Both the position numbers and the translations under genes were made by a program. Below, piece after piece: positions 38,301 to 47,934 of a DNA stretch of 64,000 nucleotides (its first letter is position 1; each line of letters begins with the position of its first letter). The stretch covers positions 151,133 to 215,132 of the forward strand of contig JABYQS010000053.1 of assembly GCA_022592435.1 (NCBI GenBank), in the 5' to 3' direction. This DNA comes from Cerioporus squamosus. Its lineage: Eukaryota > Basidiomycota > Agaricomycetes > Polyporales > Polyporaceae. The notes beneath the pieces are model-generated. The model had not been told where the DNA came from. It searched no databases and saw nothing but the letters and a program-made list of their open reading frames with translations.

Positions 38301-38918
38301 GACGACACGGTCGCCTTCGCTCTTGTTGAAGATGTCGCGAACATGATCGACAGGTCGCTCTACTGCAAAGTTAGCCTCCGCGTGTAACAGCAATCTCCGC
38401 GCGGCGACTCACCTAGGCGCGGCTGAGGCATGTTCGGATCGAGGTCACCCCAGTTGTCGCGGAGAGGATCCTGGAGAGTGAGGTGAGTTTCACGCCAGCC
38501 TGATTGAGGCCGGTAGAATTGCGCGATGTGTCTCGGTCGTATCGACTAGACGCAAAGCGGTCACGAGTGTGAGCGAACAAGAGCGCGTACGTACCTCTTC
38601 GTGGGCCTTCCTCATGCGCTCCTTGCGGGCGCGATACTCCTCGTCATCGTGCGCCTCGCGCTCCTCCTTGCGCTCCTCCTTCTGCTCCGTGAACGACAAC
38701 TTCTGGCCGTCGATCACGCTGTTGGGGCGTTGGATATCGTGACCTTCCGCCTTGGGCTGCTTCTGGGCGGCGTCGAACGTGGTGTGCTTTCCCTTCTCAG
38801 CGTTTCCGTTGGCGACGCCGCTGGTGTCGCCGTTGGAAACCTTGCGCGAGTTGCTGTTCATGGAGGACGATCGCGAATGCGACACGACCTTCGAGAGCAC
38901 CTTCTTCAGTGAGGCCAT
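35306..38918 (-). CDS. erdS: Aspartyl-tRNA synthetase fused to DUF2156: ergosteryl-3-beta-O-L-aspartate synthase
   Basis: One gene joins two enzymes. After a Ser/Lys/Glu-rich N-terminal extension ([16 protein letters not shown]..., about 110 residues) comes an OB-fold anticodon-binding region ([16 protein letters not shown]). A class IIb synthetase core follows: [19 protein letters not shown], the AspRS block [20 protein letters not shown] (motif 2 arginine), and [16 protein letters not shown] (motif 3). After [11 protein letters not shown] the frame runs on through a linker into DUF2156 ([58 protein letters not shown]) and stops at 35306. DUF2156 is the aminoacyl-lipid transferase fold of bacterial MprF. 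In fungi this fusion is ErdS, which charges tRNA-Asp and transfers aspartate to ergosterol. About ten introns. Assignment rests on domain fusion; sterol specificity is from the family. Confidence 0.9.
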
Positions 38919-39722
38919 GGCGGCGCGGAGGTGGGGGTGGGTGTATGCGGTCGGGATGGTCGTGATGGTCGTTAGCAGGAGAGGCGACGGGGGAGAGGGT
39001 GTCTACGGTCGCGGCGCGGGGGTGGAAGAATTAAGTACTGCAGCCTCAAGAGCAGATGTTCTGCCTTTTGCGTGGCCGCGCGGCGAGAGACAAGGACGTC
39101 ATCGCTCAGGTCATCCATCAGCATCCCATACCGGGCAACTCCTCTTTGGCACGCGTTTCTTCAGGCCCGTTCTAGCTACTTACTCGGAAGCCGTGAGTCC
39201 GGGGATTATACATCAGGCCTCCTGTCCGGTGTGATCGAATCTACCGACGGCCCTCCTATGAGTGGTCGATAAACACAGTCTCGTAAGCACGCCCGCCGCA
39301 CCGTCCACGGCAGGACTCGGAGGCTGCAGTGGGCTGCCTGCTCGCTGCGTCCAACGATGACGGAGGAGCGTGTGGCATGTTGGCTCCTCGAGATCAGAAC
39401 TTGGAAGCTGCGAACAGCTCCCGCGGCCACTCCACTCAACACATCGTGCTTCGCCCATGACGACCGACTCGCGCTCAATCGCGTTCACCGGCCTTTCTCT
39501 CTCCCAACTCTCACCACGCTGACGCAGTTGTTGGCTACGATGCACCGGGATTTCGTCTGTCTTCGGTGCGCGAGTCTTACCTTACGCATCGCAGTTCCGT
39601 TCTCCGTCTCCGTCGCAGTGGCAGCTACAAGACACGCAGCTGTGTCAGCGACAATTTAGTCTCGGACCCGAGATGGGTGATGCGGTGCGCTATGTATACT
39701 GTTGCTGCAACCATTTATACGA
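38919..39722. other. Intergenic region upstream of ErdS and of tRNA-Arg
   Basis: This 800-bp stretch carries the ErdS promoter. It is GT-rich close to the start codon (38930-39000). No gene seen. Confidence 0.5.
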
Positions 39723-39813
39723 GCCCCCGTTGTCTAATGGCTATGACGTCAGACTTCTACCAGTCAGTGACCGGGGCATCTGGAGGTTGCGGGTTCGAGT
39801 CCCGCCGGGGGTA
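39723..39813 (+). tRNA. tRNA-Arg (TCT anticodon) with an 18-nt intron
   Basis: The cloverleaf folds fully. Acceptor stem is GCCCCCG with CGGGGGT (first pair G-T wobble). D arm is GTC/GAC. Anticodon stem TCAGA pairs with TCTGG (39779-39783). T arm is GCGGG TTCGAGT CCCGC (39789-39805), and the discriminator is A. The loop is CTTCTA plus A, with anticodon TCT at 39755-39757. An 18-nt intron (39760-39777) sits at the canonical place one base after the anticodon. Mature length is 73 nt. The CCA end is not encoded, as expected for a eukaryotic nuclear tRNA. Confidence 0.95.
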
Positions 39814-39823
39814 TTGGATACAC

Positions 39824-39828
39824 TTTTT
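39824..39828 (+). terminator. RNA polymerase III terminator of tRNA-Arg
   Basis: A run of five T residues lies 11 bases after the discriminator base, the usual position for a Pol III stop. Confidence 0.85.
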
Positions 39829-40195
39829 GCTGCCTCTAGGCAAGTACTTAACCTCTACCTGTGTAGGCTGACTCGGGTTCAGTCGCGAGTCGTGATCTTT
39901 TTGGTAGACTCCGGCTGATTCATGCCATTGGGGTTTAACCACACGTGTGAGACGTGTGGCTGGTCTGCTGAGCATATGTGTCTCCGGTTCCCATGAGGAC
40001 ATTGTAGCTCGACGACGGTGAACGAAAAGCATTGAAATGAGAATCACAATAACGATGCGTACTGGGAGAGCACCAGTCAGAGTCCGAGGTCATATGAAGG
40101 TCGGTAACCTCGCATGCAAGCATAGGCAATCCGACGAGTGATCGAGCGTTGCCGACCCGATATCCAGCTTCCGAGTCGACTCCGAATGTAAGACC
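39829..40195. other. Intergenic region
   Basis: About 370 bp between the tRNA terminator and the F-box gene stop. Nothing further seen. Confidence 0.5.
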
Positions 40196-41227
40196 TCATT
40201 TCTCCTTCGCCTCGTCTTCCTCTCCCAGTGTGAGCCAGTCACTATCAACCCCGCTAGTAACCACCATGTCCCATGCGTCTCTGACAGCAGCATGCCACTC
40301 CTTGCTAGACCGCTTTAGCCCGCTCGGACGTGCGTCCAGGACGCGGGCAGACTCGAAGATCCCCTCGCGGTTCGCCTCCTCGACCGTCCACGACAGCTCA
40401 GACCGGAGGTCCCGGTATAACGGCCCCATGGGCCTACAGGTAGGTTTGGGTCCAGGGGGAACGGGTTGGATCGCTATATGGCGCACGGAAGGCCAGGCAC
40501 GCATGGCAGGCGGAGGGTTGACGGGCCCAGGATGCCCGCCCATCCAGTGTAGATGAGGGAGGGTCCCGAGCAGGCAGCGGATATCCTTCAGGTTGATGCC
40601 GATCAACGGGCAAAAGGAGATGCGCAGGTGAGTGACGCCGGGACCGTGCGTGTTCCAGGCGGAGAACGGCGCACGAGCCGAGGAGTGCGAGGACATGACA
40701 ATGTGCATGTGCGTGAGGGCGGGGAAGAGGATCGCCACCACCGGAGTCGCCAGAGCGGAGGTGCCCTTGTCGCTGGGAACGTTCACGATGAGGGATCTGA
40801 GGGAGGGAAATGGACGATCTGTGAGCTGCACCGAGCGGGTTGGCGAGGGCATCATCAGTATTGACGGCAGCACGAGCGACACCAAGTCGTCGGCGACGAG
40901 GTGTAGGAGCTTGACAACTTGAGCGTAGCTCTGAGCTTCGGAGTCGTCTGCGTTGGGATCCACATCATCCTCGTCCTTGTCGTCCAGATGAAGATGGATG
41001 AGCTCCGCACGAGTGCCATCATCCAGGACGCAGAGTTTCTGGTGTAAGGTAATGAATGACTCGAGCCGACTGACGCGGATCGACAGCGCGATTGAGTGGA
41101 ACCGGGCGGGCTGAGAGGCGGCTCTCACCGCTCTCGAGGTTTGGGAGAGGGAACGGCCGGTGTAATCTCCATCGGTGCATGCCAATCGGAAGATTTGGAG
41201 TTGATCCCCCACGGGCAGCTTCTGCAT
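40196..41227 (-). CDS. F-box-like protein, single exon
   Basis: An uninterrupted 343-codon frame. The first 50 residues (LPVGDQLQIFRLACTDGDY, then LSQTSRAVRAASQPARFHSI) match the degenerate F-box seen in large numbers of mushroom proteins. Such proteins bind Skp1 and recruit targets to SCF ubiquitin ligases. The rest has irregular Leu-rich stretches (LLHLVADDLVSLVLPSIL, FPSLRSLIVNVPS, VTHLRISFCPLIGINLKD) consistent with LRR-like substrate-binding repeats, and the tail is acidic (LTLGEEDEAKEK). An acidic insert (DDKDEDDVDPNADDSE) lies near residue 85. No intron is needed. Divergent from the J-domain gene. Confidence 0.78.
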   Translation of the reverse strand: MQKLPVGDQLQIFRLACTDGDYTGRSLSQTSRAVRAASQPARFHSIALSIRVSRLESFITLHQKLCVLDDGTRAELIHLHLDDKDEDDVDPNADDSEAQSYAQVVKLLHLVADDLVSLVLPSILMMPSPTRSVQLTDRPFPSLRSLIVNVPSDKGTSALATPVVAILFPALTHMHIVMSSHSSARAPFSAWNTHGPGVTHLRISFCPLIGINLKDIRCLLGTLPHLHWMGGHPGPVNPPPAMRAWPSVRHIAIQPVPPGPKPTCRPMGPLYRDLRSELSWTVEEANREGIFESARVLDARPSGLKRSSKEWHAAVRDAWDMVVTSGVDSDWLTLGEEDEAKEK

Positions 41228-41904
41228 GCTAGCGTATCCTGTCTAAATATGGTCAGCGGGGACCGCAAGAGCGAGATGGTGAGCGTGGAGTAGCTCACTG
41301 TGCTCACCGTACAGGCTCGGACAGAGCGAAATCTGGGGAATGCGCACCTTATCATGTCCAGAGACCGCCATTATAGAAGTAGTCCGACGGCGGTTACACA
41401 TGAGCGTGGTCGACAAAGCTGGGCAACATGGAGCGCTGCTTCACGAAGACTCCTTGCAGAGCAAATATCAGCTATGTAACGAATATACCCCACTATTAAC
41501 AGTGCTATTGCTCACCTTCATATAACCTAAACACTGGCCAAGTGCTTCTCGAGGCTGAAGCAGGACGTGGACGGTTAGGTGATACACCATAAATTCCACA
41601 CATACCTTCGGCGAAAGCACTCTGTCTGTGATTAGAGAAAAAGAAGGGAATGCGAAGGGTCCACCATACCCTATGTATGGTGCATCCCTTGTGCATCGTG
41701 GTCGTGGTCGTTGTCCAGGTCAGTGCGCAAGCGTACAAGCTAGCCAGCGCTTCCGCAGTGCGCACTCTTCCGGCGATCACCACCATCCCTGCAAACTGAA
41801 CCTTGGCCGTCTCTTTCAAGCGCATCTCACCAGTTGTCTGCTCTCCGAGCTACATTTGAACTACAGTTCCTGTCTTTCTATAACGCGGCTCGTCCTCTGT
41901 GATC
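41228..41904. other. Divergent intergenic region between F-box (-) and J-domain (+) genes
   Basis: These 680 bp hold both promoters. No additional gene seen. Confidence 0.5.
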
Positions 41905-42731
41905 ATGTATAGAATACCTAGCGAAGTGCTCCGGTCTCTCCGACGGCCCCGGTGCGCTCAAGTCTTCCAAATGACCAGAGCCGCGTCCACGAGTGCAAAC
42001 CCGTACCCCTTTCCGACCAACACCCATCCAAGCCCTCATCAAATCTTCCACCTTCCGAAGAGCGCGACCAGGGCAGACGTGAAGGCGCGATGTGCGTAGA
42101 CATTCAGAACCTCGACCCCCGAGCGGACACGGTACTCACCTCACACATGTCGCAGACTACGACCTCGTCCGAATATACCACCCCGACTCACCAGCTGCAC
42201 GCGCCGGGGGCGTTTCACCGGAAGCCGCGCACGCACGCTTCCAGGCCATCTCCTCCGCGTACGCCGTCCTCTCTGGGAAGAAGCCCGCTGCCTCTCTCGA
42301 TGGAGCCGACTCGGAAGGCTTCGGGACCGCCCCTCGGACAAGTTATCACGATCTTAGTACGGCGATGTGGCGCGCGAAGCAGAGGCGGAGAGCAGAGCTG
42401 GACGTAGGATTGGATGACAGGTGGAAGGAGCGGCTGATGCTGGGTGCGGTCCTGCTGGTACGTCCATACATCGCGTTTGCCCCCCGCAGCTTACTCCCCC
42501 ATGAGTCCTCCTCCGGCCCGCAAGGGTGGAACGTTGTGCTGAACGGTGCGTATGATTCAGGCTATCGCACTCTTCGTCATGCAAAACTATACAACCCGCA
42601 CTCGGGCAATGTCCCAGGCAAGGCAGCAGCACCGTCGAACGAGCACGCCGACGCACTCGTCACCGTCAGCGGACGACCCGGATGAGAGTAAGCTTGCTCT
42701 GGACGCATCTCAGCTGCATCGACCATCATAG
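41905..42731 (+). CDS. J-domain (DnaJ-like) protein with mitochondrial presequence and C-terminal membrane segment
   Basis: Three exons. The start (MYRIPSEVLRSLRRPRCAQV) is Arg-rich and free of acidic residues after the first helix, like a mitochondrial presequence. The J domain follows: HQIFHLPKSATRADVKARYY, DLVRIYHPDSP containing the HPD tripeptide that stimulates Hsp70, and ARFQAISSAYAVLSG. The first intron interrupts the J domain just before the HPD helix and restores the frame exactly. After a basic linker a hydrophobic segment spans the second splice site (MLGAVLL joined to AIALFVMQNY). The end is Ser/Thr/Pro-rich. The layout matches fungal mitochondrial J-like proteins that work with the matrix Hsp70. 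Length is about 215 residues. Exon 3 is less certain than exons 1 and 2. Confidence 0.8.
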
Positions 42732-43025
42732 TTGTCGTACACTTTGCTGTGGATGTGGCTTTCCCTTAATCCATTCATTGTCTCGTAAGCAGTACCTCGT
42801 TGTCCTGAAGACCTCAATCGGCGTAACGTTTGAGCTTGCTGCAGACTCGATTTGAAGCTTGTGCGATCACACAGTAAAGGTATGTGAGAAAATAATACGA
42901 GGCTTATTTGATCTGACTGCAAGCGGCATCTAGCGATACATATGGGAGTGCTCTGTGGCATCCGTATATTTCCTCAAGCAGCGGTACCCGCGGTGATCCT
43001 GATCGTCGCGGACTCAGTTATCGTC

Positions 43026-44067
43026 TCAATCGACGCGAGCGACGATGGCGTGCGGGTGGTAGTCGCCGCGACGCGCCGGGATACCAGCGGTGACGGTCTC
43101 GACGCGAGTGAGGATGGTGGTGGGCGTGCCCGACAGCATCTGGGTGAATGTCTCCGTGACCGTCGACGCCGGGTTGCTGATTGCAGGAGTAGCGACCGGG
43201 AGCGTGACCGAGGGCATGCTACCCGTAGGCACACTGACCGGGAGCGAAGGCGCGCTGGCCGGTAGGGAAGGCGACGGCTTGCTCACAGGAAGTGAGGGCG
43301 AGGGCGCACCAACCGGGAGCGAGGACGTGTCGACCGGGAGCTCTAGCGCAAGTGCATTGGGCGTAATTGTCGGCACACTCACAGGGAGCGACGGTGCGCC
43401 GGCGGAGGGCGAGCTGACCGGGGGCGAGGGTGCACCGACGATCCGTGGGTCGACCGGGAGCGAGGGGGCAGCCGCTGAAGGGAAGGCCACAGAGGGTGTG
43501 CTGGTGGACGGCACACCAACGGGGGGCGTGCCGACGGCGGGCTGGCTGTCGAAGCGTTCAGCGACAGAGGGCCCCGCCACTGACGGTGCGTTGAGTGCAG
43601 GCGCGTTCACTGGGAGCGACGGTATTCCGCTGGTAGGAAGCGCGTTGGCAGGTACACTGACGGGGACGCTGATAGACGGGATGGCCGATGGAGCACCGAC
43701 GGGCAGTCCAGAAGGGATGGCCGGGAGGCTGATCCCAGGTGCGTCGACTGACAGGCCTAGGGTGATAGACGGAGTACCGATAGGCAGGTCTGAAGGCACG
43801 GCGACCGGGAGGCCGCCGCTTGCAGGAACAGCGACAGACGGACTGTTCGACGGCGCACCGACCGGCGGGCTAACCGGAGGAGTGCTGACTCCGCTCACCG
43901 GGAGCGAAGGGGCAGCAGGGAGGCTCGTATCGCCTGCAAACAAAGCACGGTAAGTCTCATTGGTACTGGAAGCTTGAACCTCAAGTCGACTTACTCTGAC
44001 CCTGCGCACTGGCACAGACAGCAATGACGACAACAGTCGCAAGAGTGGAGAACTTGGTAGTGAACAT
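43026..44067 (-). CDS. Secreted Pro/Ser/Val-rich repeat protein, copy 1
   Basis: Two exons (73 nt at 44067-43995, then 43933-43026) are separated by a 61-bp phase-1 intron and give 326 residues. The first exon is a signal peptide (MFTTKFSTLATVVVIAVCASA). The mature part is built of short imperfect units such as APSLPVSVP, VGAPS and LPVNAP, with almost no Cys, Trp or Lys. A more ordinary C-terminus follows: NPASTVTETFTQML, TPTTILTRVETVTAG, and then the conserved PARRGDYHPHA. No family is known to me. A secreted or wall-associated disordered protein is the reasonable inference. Its closest relative is the inverted copy at 49947-50940; a third is at 55576. Confidence 0.88.
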
Positions 44068-44157
44068 GGTGAGTGTTACGAAGGTGTTTGCGGTTCGATG
44101 TGTATGAGCAGAAGAGGCTGGGTTGAGAAGATGGAGATTCACCGAGAGCACTGGGCC

Positions 44158-44164
44158 TTATATA
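44158..44164 (-). promoter_or_regulatory. TATA box of repeat-protein copy 1
   Basis: TATATAA on the minus strand lies about 90 nt before the start codon, embedded in a stretch conserved in copy 2. Confidence 0.75.
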
Positions 44165-44345
44165 CACTTCAGGCCCTCTCTTTGGTGAGCACCTCCTTAA
44201 TGGACTTTGCATCTTCGACACTACTAAGTCGCCCTTCCGCCCAGCGGATTGGTTCCGCCGCTGGTTCCGAGTGCGCACCACAGGGAATTGTCAGGAGTAC
44301 GTAGCGTGGTACGTGAACATCCTGGTCCGATTTAATATCGGTGGT

Positions 44346-45845
44346 CCAGTTTGAAACGGTCCTCTCATACGCATCCCGAACCGCCACTGACAGGTGCAGC
44401 GCGGAACATACCACGGTGTCGGTTTTCCTTGCTGCGACATTCGACGATCGCCGGAGTTCCTATACTCGCAATTCCGCCGCTCCAGAACGGTGAGTCGGTT
44501 CTGTAAGTCCAGCCTTCCAGTGTTTGCGGTCGAAATCGAGATTTCAAACCCCATCCCGGCGCTTCCGTTGCCATTTCCAGTTCTCGGAAGGGCGGTCCGC
44601 GCTCGCAGGCCAGATCAAAATGACCGCCTTCCTCCTCGCAGGAGTCAGGACTGAGGAAGTTCGCTGCTTTGGACAATCATCACTGCAAGTTCCAGCTGAC
44701 CGGAAGCCGGTTAATTGGGTTACTCCTTCAACCGCACCGTGAGCTAACACCATCTCCGATTACAGCAGATCTCGCCGACATTGGGCGAAGTCACCATGTT
44801 GCCCATTCTATCATATTACGATGCGTCCAGCACATGTCCTATCGGTGACCCACCCTGTCATAGGACGACCACAATCTGTGCCATCATGTCTGTGAAGTCA
44901 ACTCTAGGGCCGCAACGTCGCCGTAACCGCCGGAGCGCGAGTTTCGTCCGTATCTTGGCATCCCGCGATTTTCACCGGGCTGGAACACATCGTACGTGTC
45001 CCATTTCATCCCTTTTGCGGTGCTGTGTACCCTGGACGTATCAAAGCTGCGATCGCAGCCAGCTGCCGGCGGGCTGAGTCGATCTCTGTCAAGATTCAAC
45101 TTGGTCATGAGGGTATCACATTCAATCAAGGTTAGCTGAGTGTAGTGCGTCGAGTCACAGCTGACGATGCGGCAGGCGATACGTAGGTAGAGTCAACTTG
45201 TTTGCAAGCGGTGCATGGTCAGCAGTTCGGACTTAGCAACCTCGAGGCTAACTTCCAGGCACCCGGGACATTCGCATATTTCGGTCCGTCTTTCCTCGCT
45301 GGGCGTCTGATGGTCATGCACGGCGTTCAGTACTGTTCTCTCCTGTCTAACAACATCTGCAGACATAACAGTCCTTGAACAGAGCCTCAGGCCCACAGCA
45401 CCCTCACTGTTGACATGAGTCGGAACTACACCAAACACTAACGGCCTGGGAGTCACGAGCACGCGACACCGACGATGGAGCAGCTGTGTACTGCGGATGG
45501 TCGGCGGCGTGTCACACGCTACGCAGTGCTCCCGGAGAAGGGCTCGCGAATTGTGCCCGGCCACTCCGACGTATTGGGCCCGAGTCCACTTGTGCACTAT
45601 GCCCGATGCTTATCCACTCTTGACCCCGTGCCGGACGGAGAGACGCATCGGCGGCCTGATTTGTCAGTAAGTACCCCGCCTTCTCTTCATTTTGCATTGC
45701 CTTCGGGCGGGATAGGTTATCGACAAGCCTTGCCGCGGCGGCAGAGCACGGCGAGATGGATCAGAGTTGGTCTTGGTTCCCGGGTCTTGAGGATGTACTT
45801 CATTCGCCGAGGCAGATCTGGGCGCTTCCAGGAACGTCATCTGCG
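44346..45845. other. Intergenic region between copy 1 and the Gly/Tyr-rich gene
   Basis: About 1.5 kb of sequence without a convincing gene. Open frames here have mixed composition and no recognisable domains. Confidence 0.45.
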
Positions 45846-45852
45846 TATATAA
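45846..45852 (+). promoter_or_regulatory. TATA box of the Gly/Tyr/His-rich gene
   Basis: TATATAA lies 46 nt before the start codon at 45899. Confidence 0.7.
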
Positions 45853-45898
45853 TGCGCCCAGCGAAAACCTTCGTTCTAACTCGACAACCCACCCCGCA

Positions 45899-47283
45899 AT
45901 GGCATATGACTACTACCGCTCGTCCGTCCCGGGATGGGGAACGTCCCAGGTATGAATTTCCTCTGACCCTGCTGGAGGGCTAGATTGTTCAGATTGTGTC
46001 CTACAGTTCCAGTTCGGCGCACCTCCAATGCCAGCTTTCCAACCCCAGCCTAGCTGTAAGCGACTTCTGCTGCTCGGCGCACACGAAGGGAGCGGGGACT
46101 GATCGGTCATTGCAGGGACAGGATACGACTTCTACAACTGCACACGCACTGAACCCAGACCCGTAAGTTCACGGTGTCCCGACTACCCGAAAGATCTCAT
46201 CGATGACTCACACGTTGCGCAACTCGGGCTTCCAGCAATCTCTACAACTCCGTAATGAGCCGAATGGGCTCTTTCTCCGGGCTCGGGGTTGACCATCGCA
46301 CGGCGCGCCATTGGCACAGTCTCATCTACAGTGGCGTCGTGAGTTTTCCATTCCGTCTTATGCCGTAGAAGCTCGTTAAGCGTCTAATACTTTCGTCGTT
46401 AGCAGCCGCTCACTCAGGTTCTACCCGCTGATATCGGCGCTGCCGCAGCTTATGAGGTCTACCGGACCTGGAAGCACAACTCCTCCATCTACGCACCCTT
46501 AAGCGCGGACCGCCTGATGCAGCGCGAGGGTTTGATTGGAATGGCTATCGCAGAAGGTATCTCCGCCCTCGGTATTCTTCGTCGATCGACTGTTCTCATG
46601 TTCTCCCTGATAGCCACTCGTCTATGGCAGTACTCTGGTCGCTCGATGGACGCCTACGGTCAGCGAGCGGCGTGTGAGGCGGCTGCAGCTACTGCAGCGA
46701 TTCTAGCTGATCAGGTATGCGCGTACACTCTTGGGCTGGATGCGGCTACTCATCAACCTGCCCAACGAACCAGTTCACAAGCCTACTTGGTGGAGGAACA
46801 ACTATGTTCCCACCAAGCCCCGCCATGTCACCCTACCTCCCTACAACCTCCGTCCCCATGTCCTACGCTGGGTCCAGTCCTGGATATCTCGGCGCGGGCA
46901 GTGCCTACGGCGGGTCCAGCCCTGGGTACTACGGTGCCGGCAGCGCCTACGGCGGGTACTCTCCTTCCGGAGGCTCGATCGCTGCACCAGCAGGCTCGAC
47001 GGTCGTCGTCACACGGCCACGGCACCATTCGCATGAGCGGCGTGGCCGCTCGCATTCGCGCGACGGGCATCATCATCACCACCACCACCGCGGCCACAGT
47101 GTCGAGGTTCTCCAGACCGGGGGACCCGGCTATGGGTACCAACCGTACTACGGGGGCGGATACGGGGCGGGGTACGCACCTGGATCCAGTGGCTATGGCG
47201 GCTATGGTGCGTATGGCGGAGGGTACGCTCCACGATACGGATACCAATCCCAGTATGGTCCCTCTGGCTGTGTCATTTGCTAG
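45899..47283 (+). CDS. Conserved fungal protein with Gly/Tyr/His-rich tail and C-terminal CaaX box
   Basis: Seven exons. Small exons encode a Pro/aromatic-rich N-terminus (MAYDYYRSSVPGWGTSQ, then FQFGAPPMPAF). A conserved helical core common in basidiomycetes follows: AAAAYEVYRTWKHNSSIY, then REGLIGMAIAEATRLWQ, then AYGQRAACEAAAATAA, with an intron inside it. The last exon is low complexity. It has Ser/Gly/Tyr repeats (GSSPGYLGAGSAYG, GSSPGYYGAGSAYG), a basic His tract with seven consecutive His (47068-47088), and Gly/Tyr repeats. It ends GCVIC, which is a CaaX box (Cys-Val-Ile-Cys), so prenylation and membrane attachment are plausible. No enzymatic motif is present. The gene lies between the two inverted arms. 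Confidence 0.82.
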
Positions 47284-47934
47284 TCTCCCCTGTGCGCTAT
47301 GCTATCGCATACTACCTACTAGTACTGTAATCATCCCTTAGTTGAGTTGTACTCTAACGAATCCGGTCTCCGAGCTGTTGCTATGGTACTGTCAAGTTGT
47401 ATCACCAAGACTAAAATATCACCTCATGTACTATGCACTGTAACTTACTGGTTGTGAGCCGTGTTAAGTACAGCAGACGGCGTTCTCATTGTCTTACTGC
47501 GGAGTCCAAGACGTGCACGAAGATCGCGACTGCGGGAAACCAGTCGACAACTTAGACAGGCTCCGTGACGGTGAATCCTGCTGTTCGCATTGCGATCACG
47601 ACGTACACGAAACCCGGAGTGTTACAAGTACCACTTCCGAGATGAGCACGGAGTTGAGCACTTCCAGGATGGTCACGGCGGGCGAGGAACACTGCGATGC
47701 CAACGTCGACGGAGTCCGCTGTCGGGCATGAAAGGACGACAAGGCTGAAAGTACTACTATCGCATTGCGCGAGTCTGATCCATGCGGGGTATGAGCTAAT
47801 ATCTCGAGCGAGGTGTATGAGCATCAGCGGGAAACCCATCCACGTCTCGGTGAAGCATGCTGAGAGAATCGACACCTATAACAACCAAAGCCCTGCCGTT
47901 AGATCAGCAGAGTGCCTCAATATCAATACGGACG
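47284..47934. other. Intergenic region
   Basis: About 650 bp between two convergent gene ends. Nothing recognisable. Confidence 0.45.

Larger units (their letters stand above)
43026..44345 (-). repeat. Inverted duplication, arm A
   Basis: The gene, its intron, 5' leader and about 270 bp of upstream sequence match the arm near 49670-50940 in opposite orientation. The intron differs at one base in 61. Shared upstream stretches include GGAGGTGCTCACCAAAGAG and TATATAAGGCCCAGTGCTCT. Confidence 0.88.

Noticed and set aside
43090..43953. 287-codon open frame opposite repeat-protein copy 1 (similar ones at 50061-50882 and 55672-56469)
   Set aside because: It is the mirror of the Pro/Ser/Val repeat coding sequence, whose codon use keeps the opposite strand free of stops. 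It has no signal peptide or splice pattern of its own, and the sense strand has conserved TATA, leader, intron and signal peptide.
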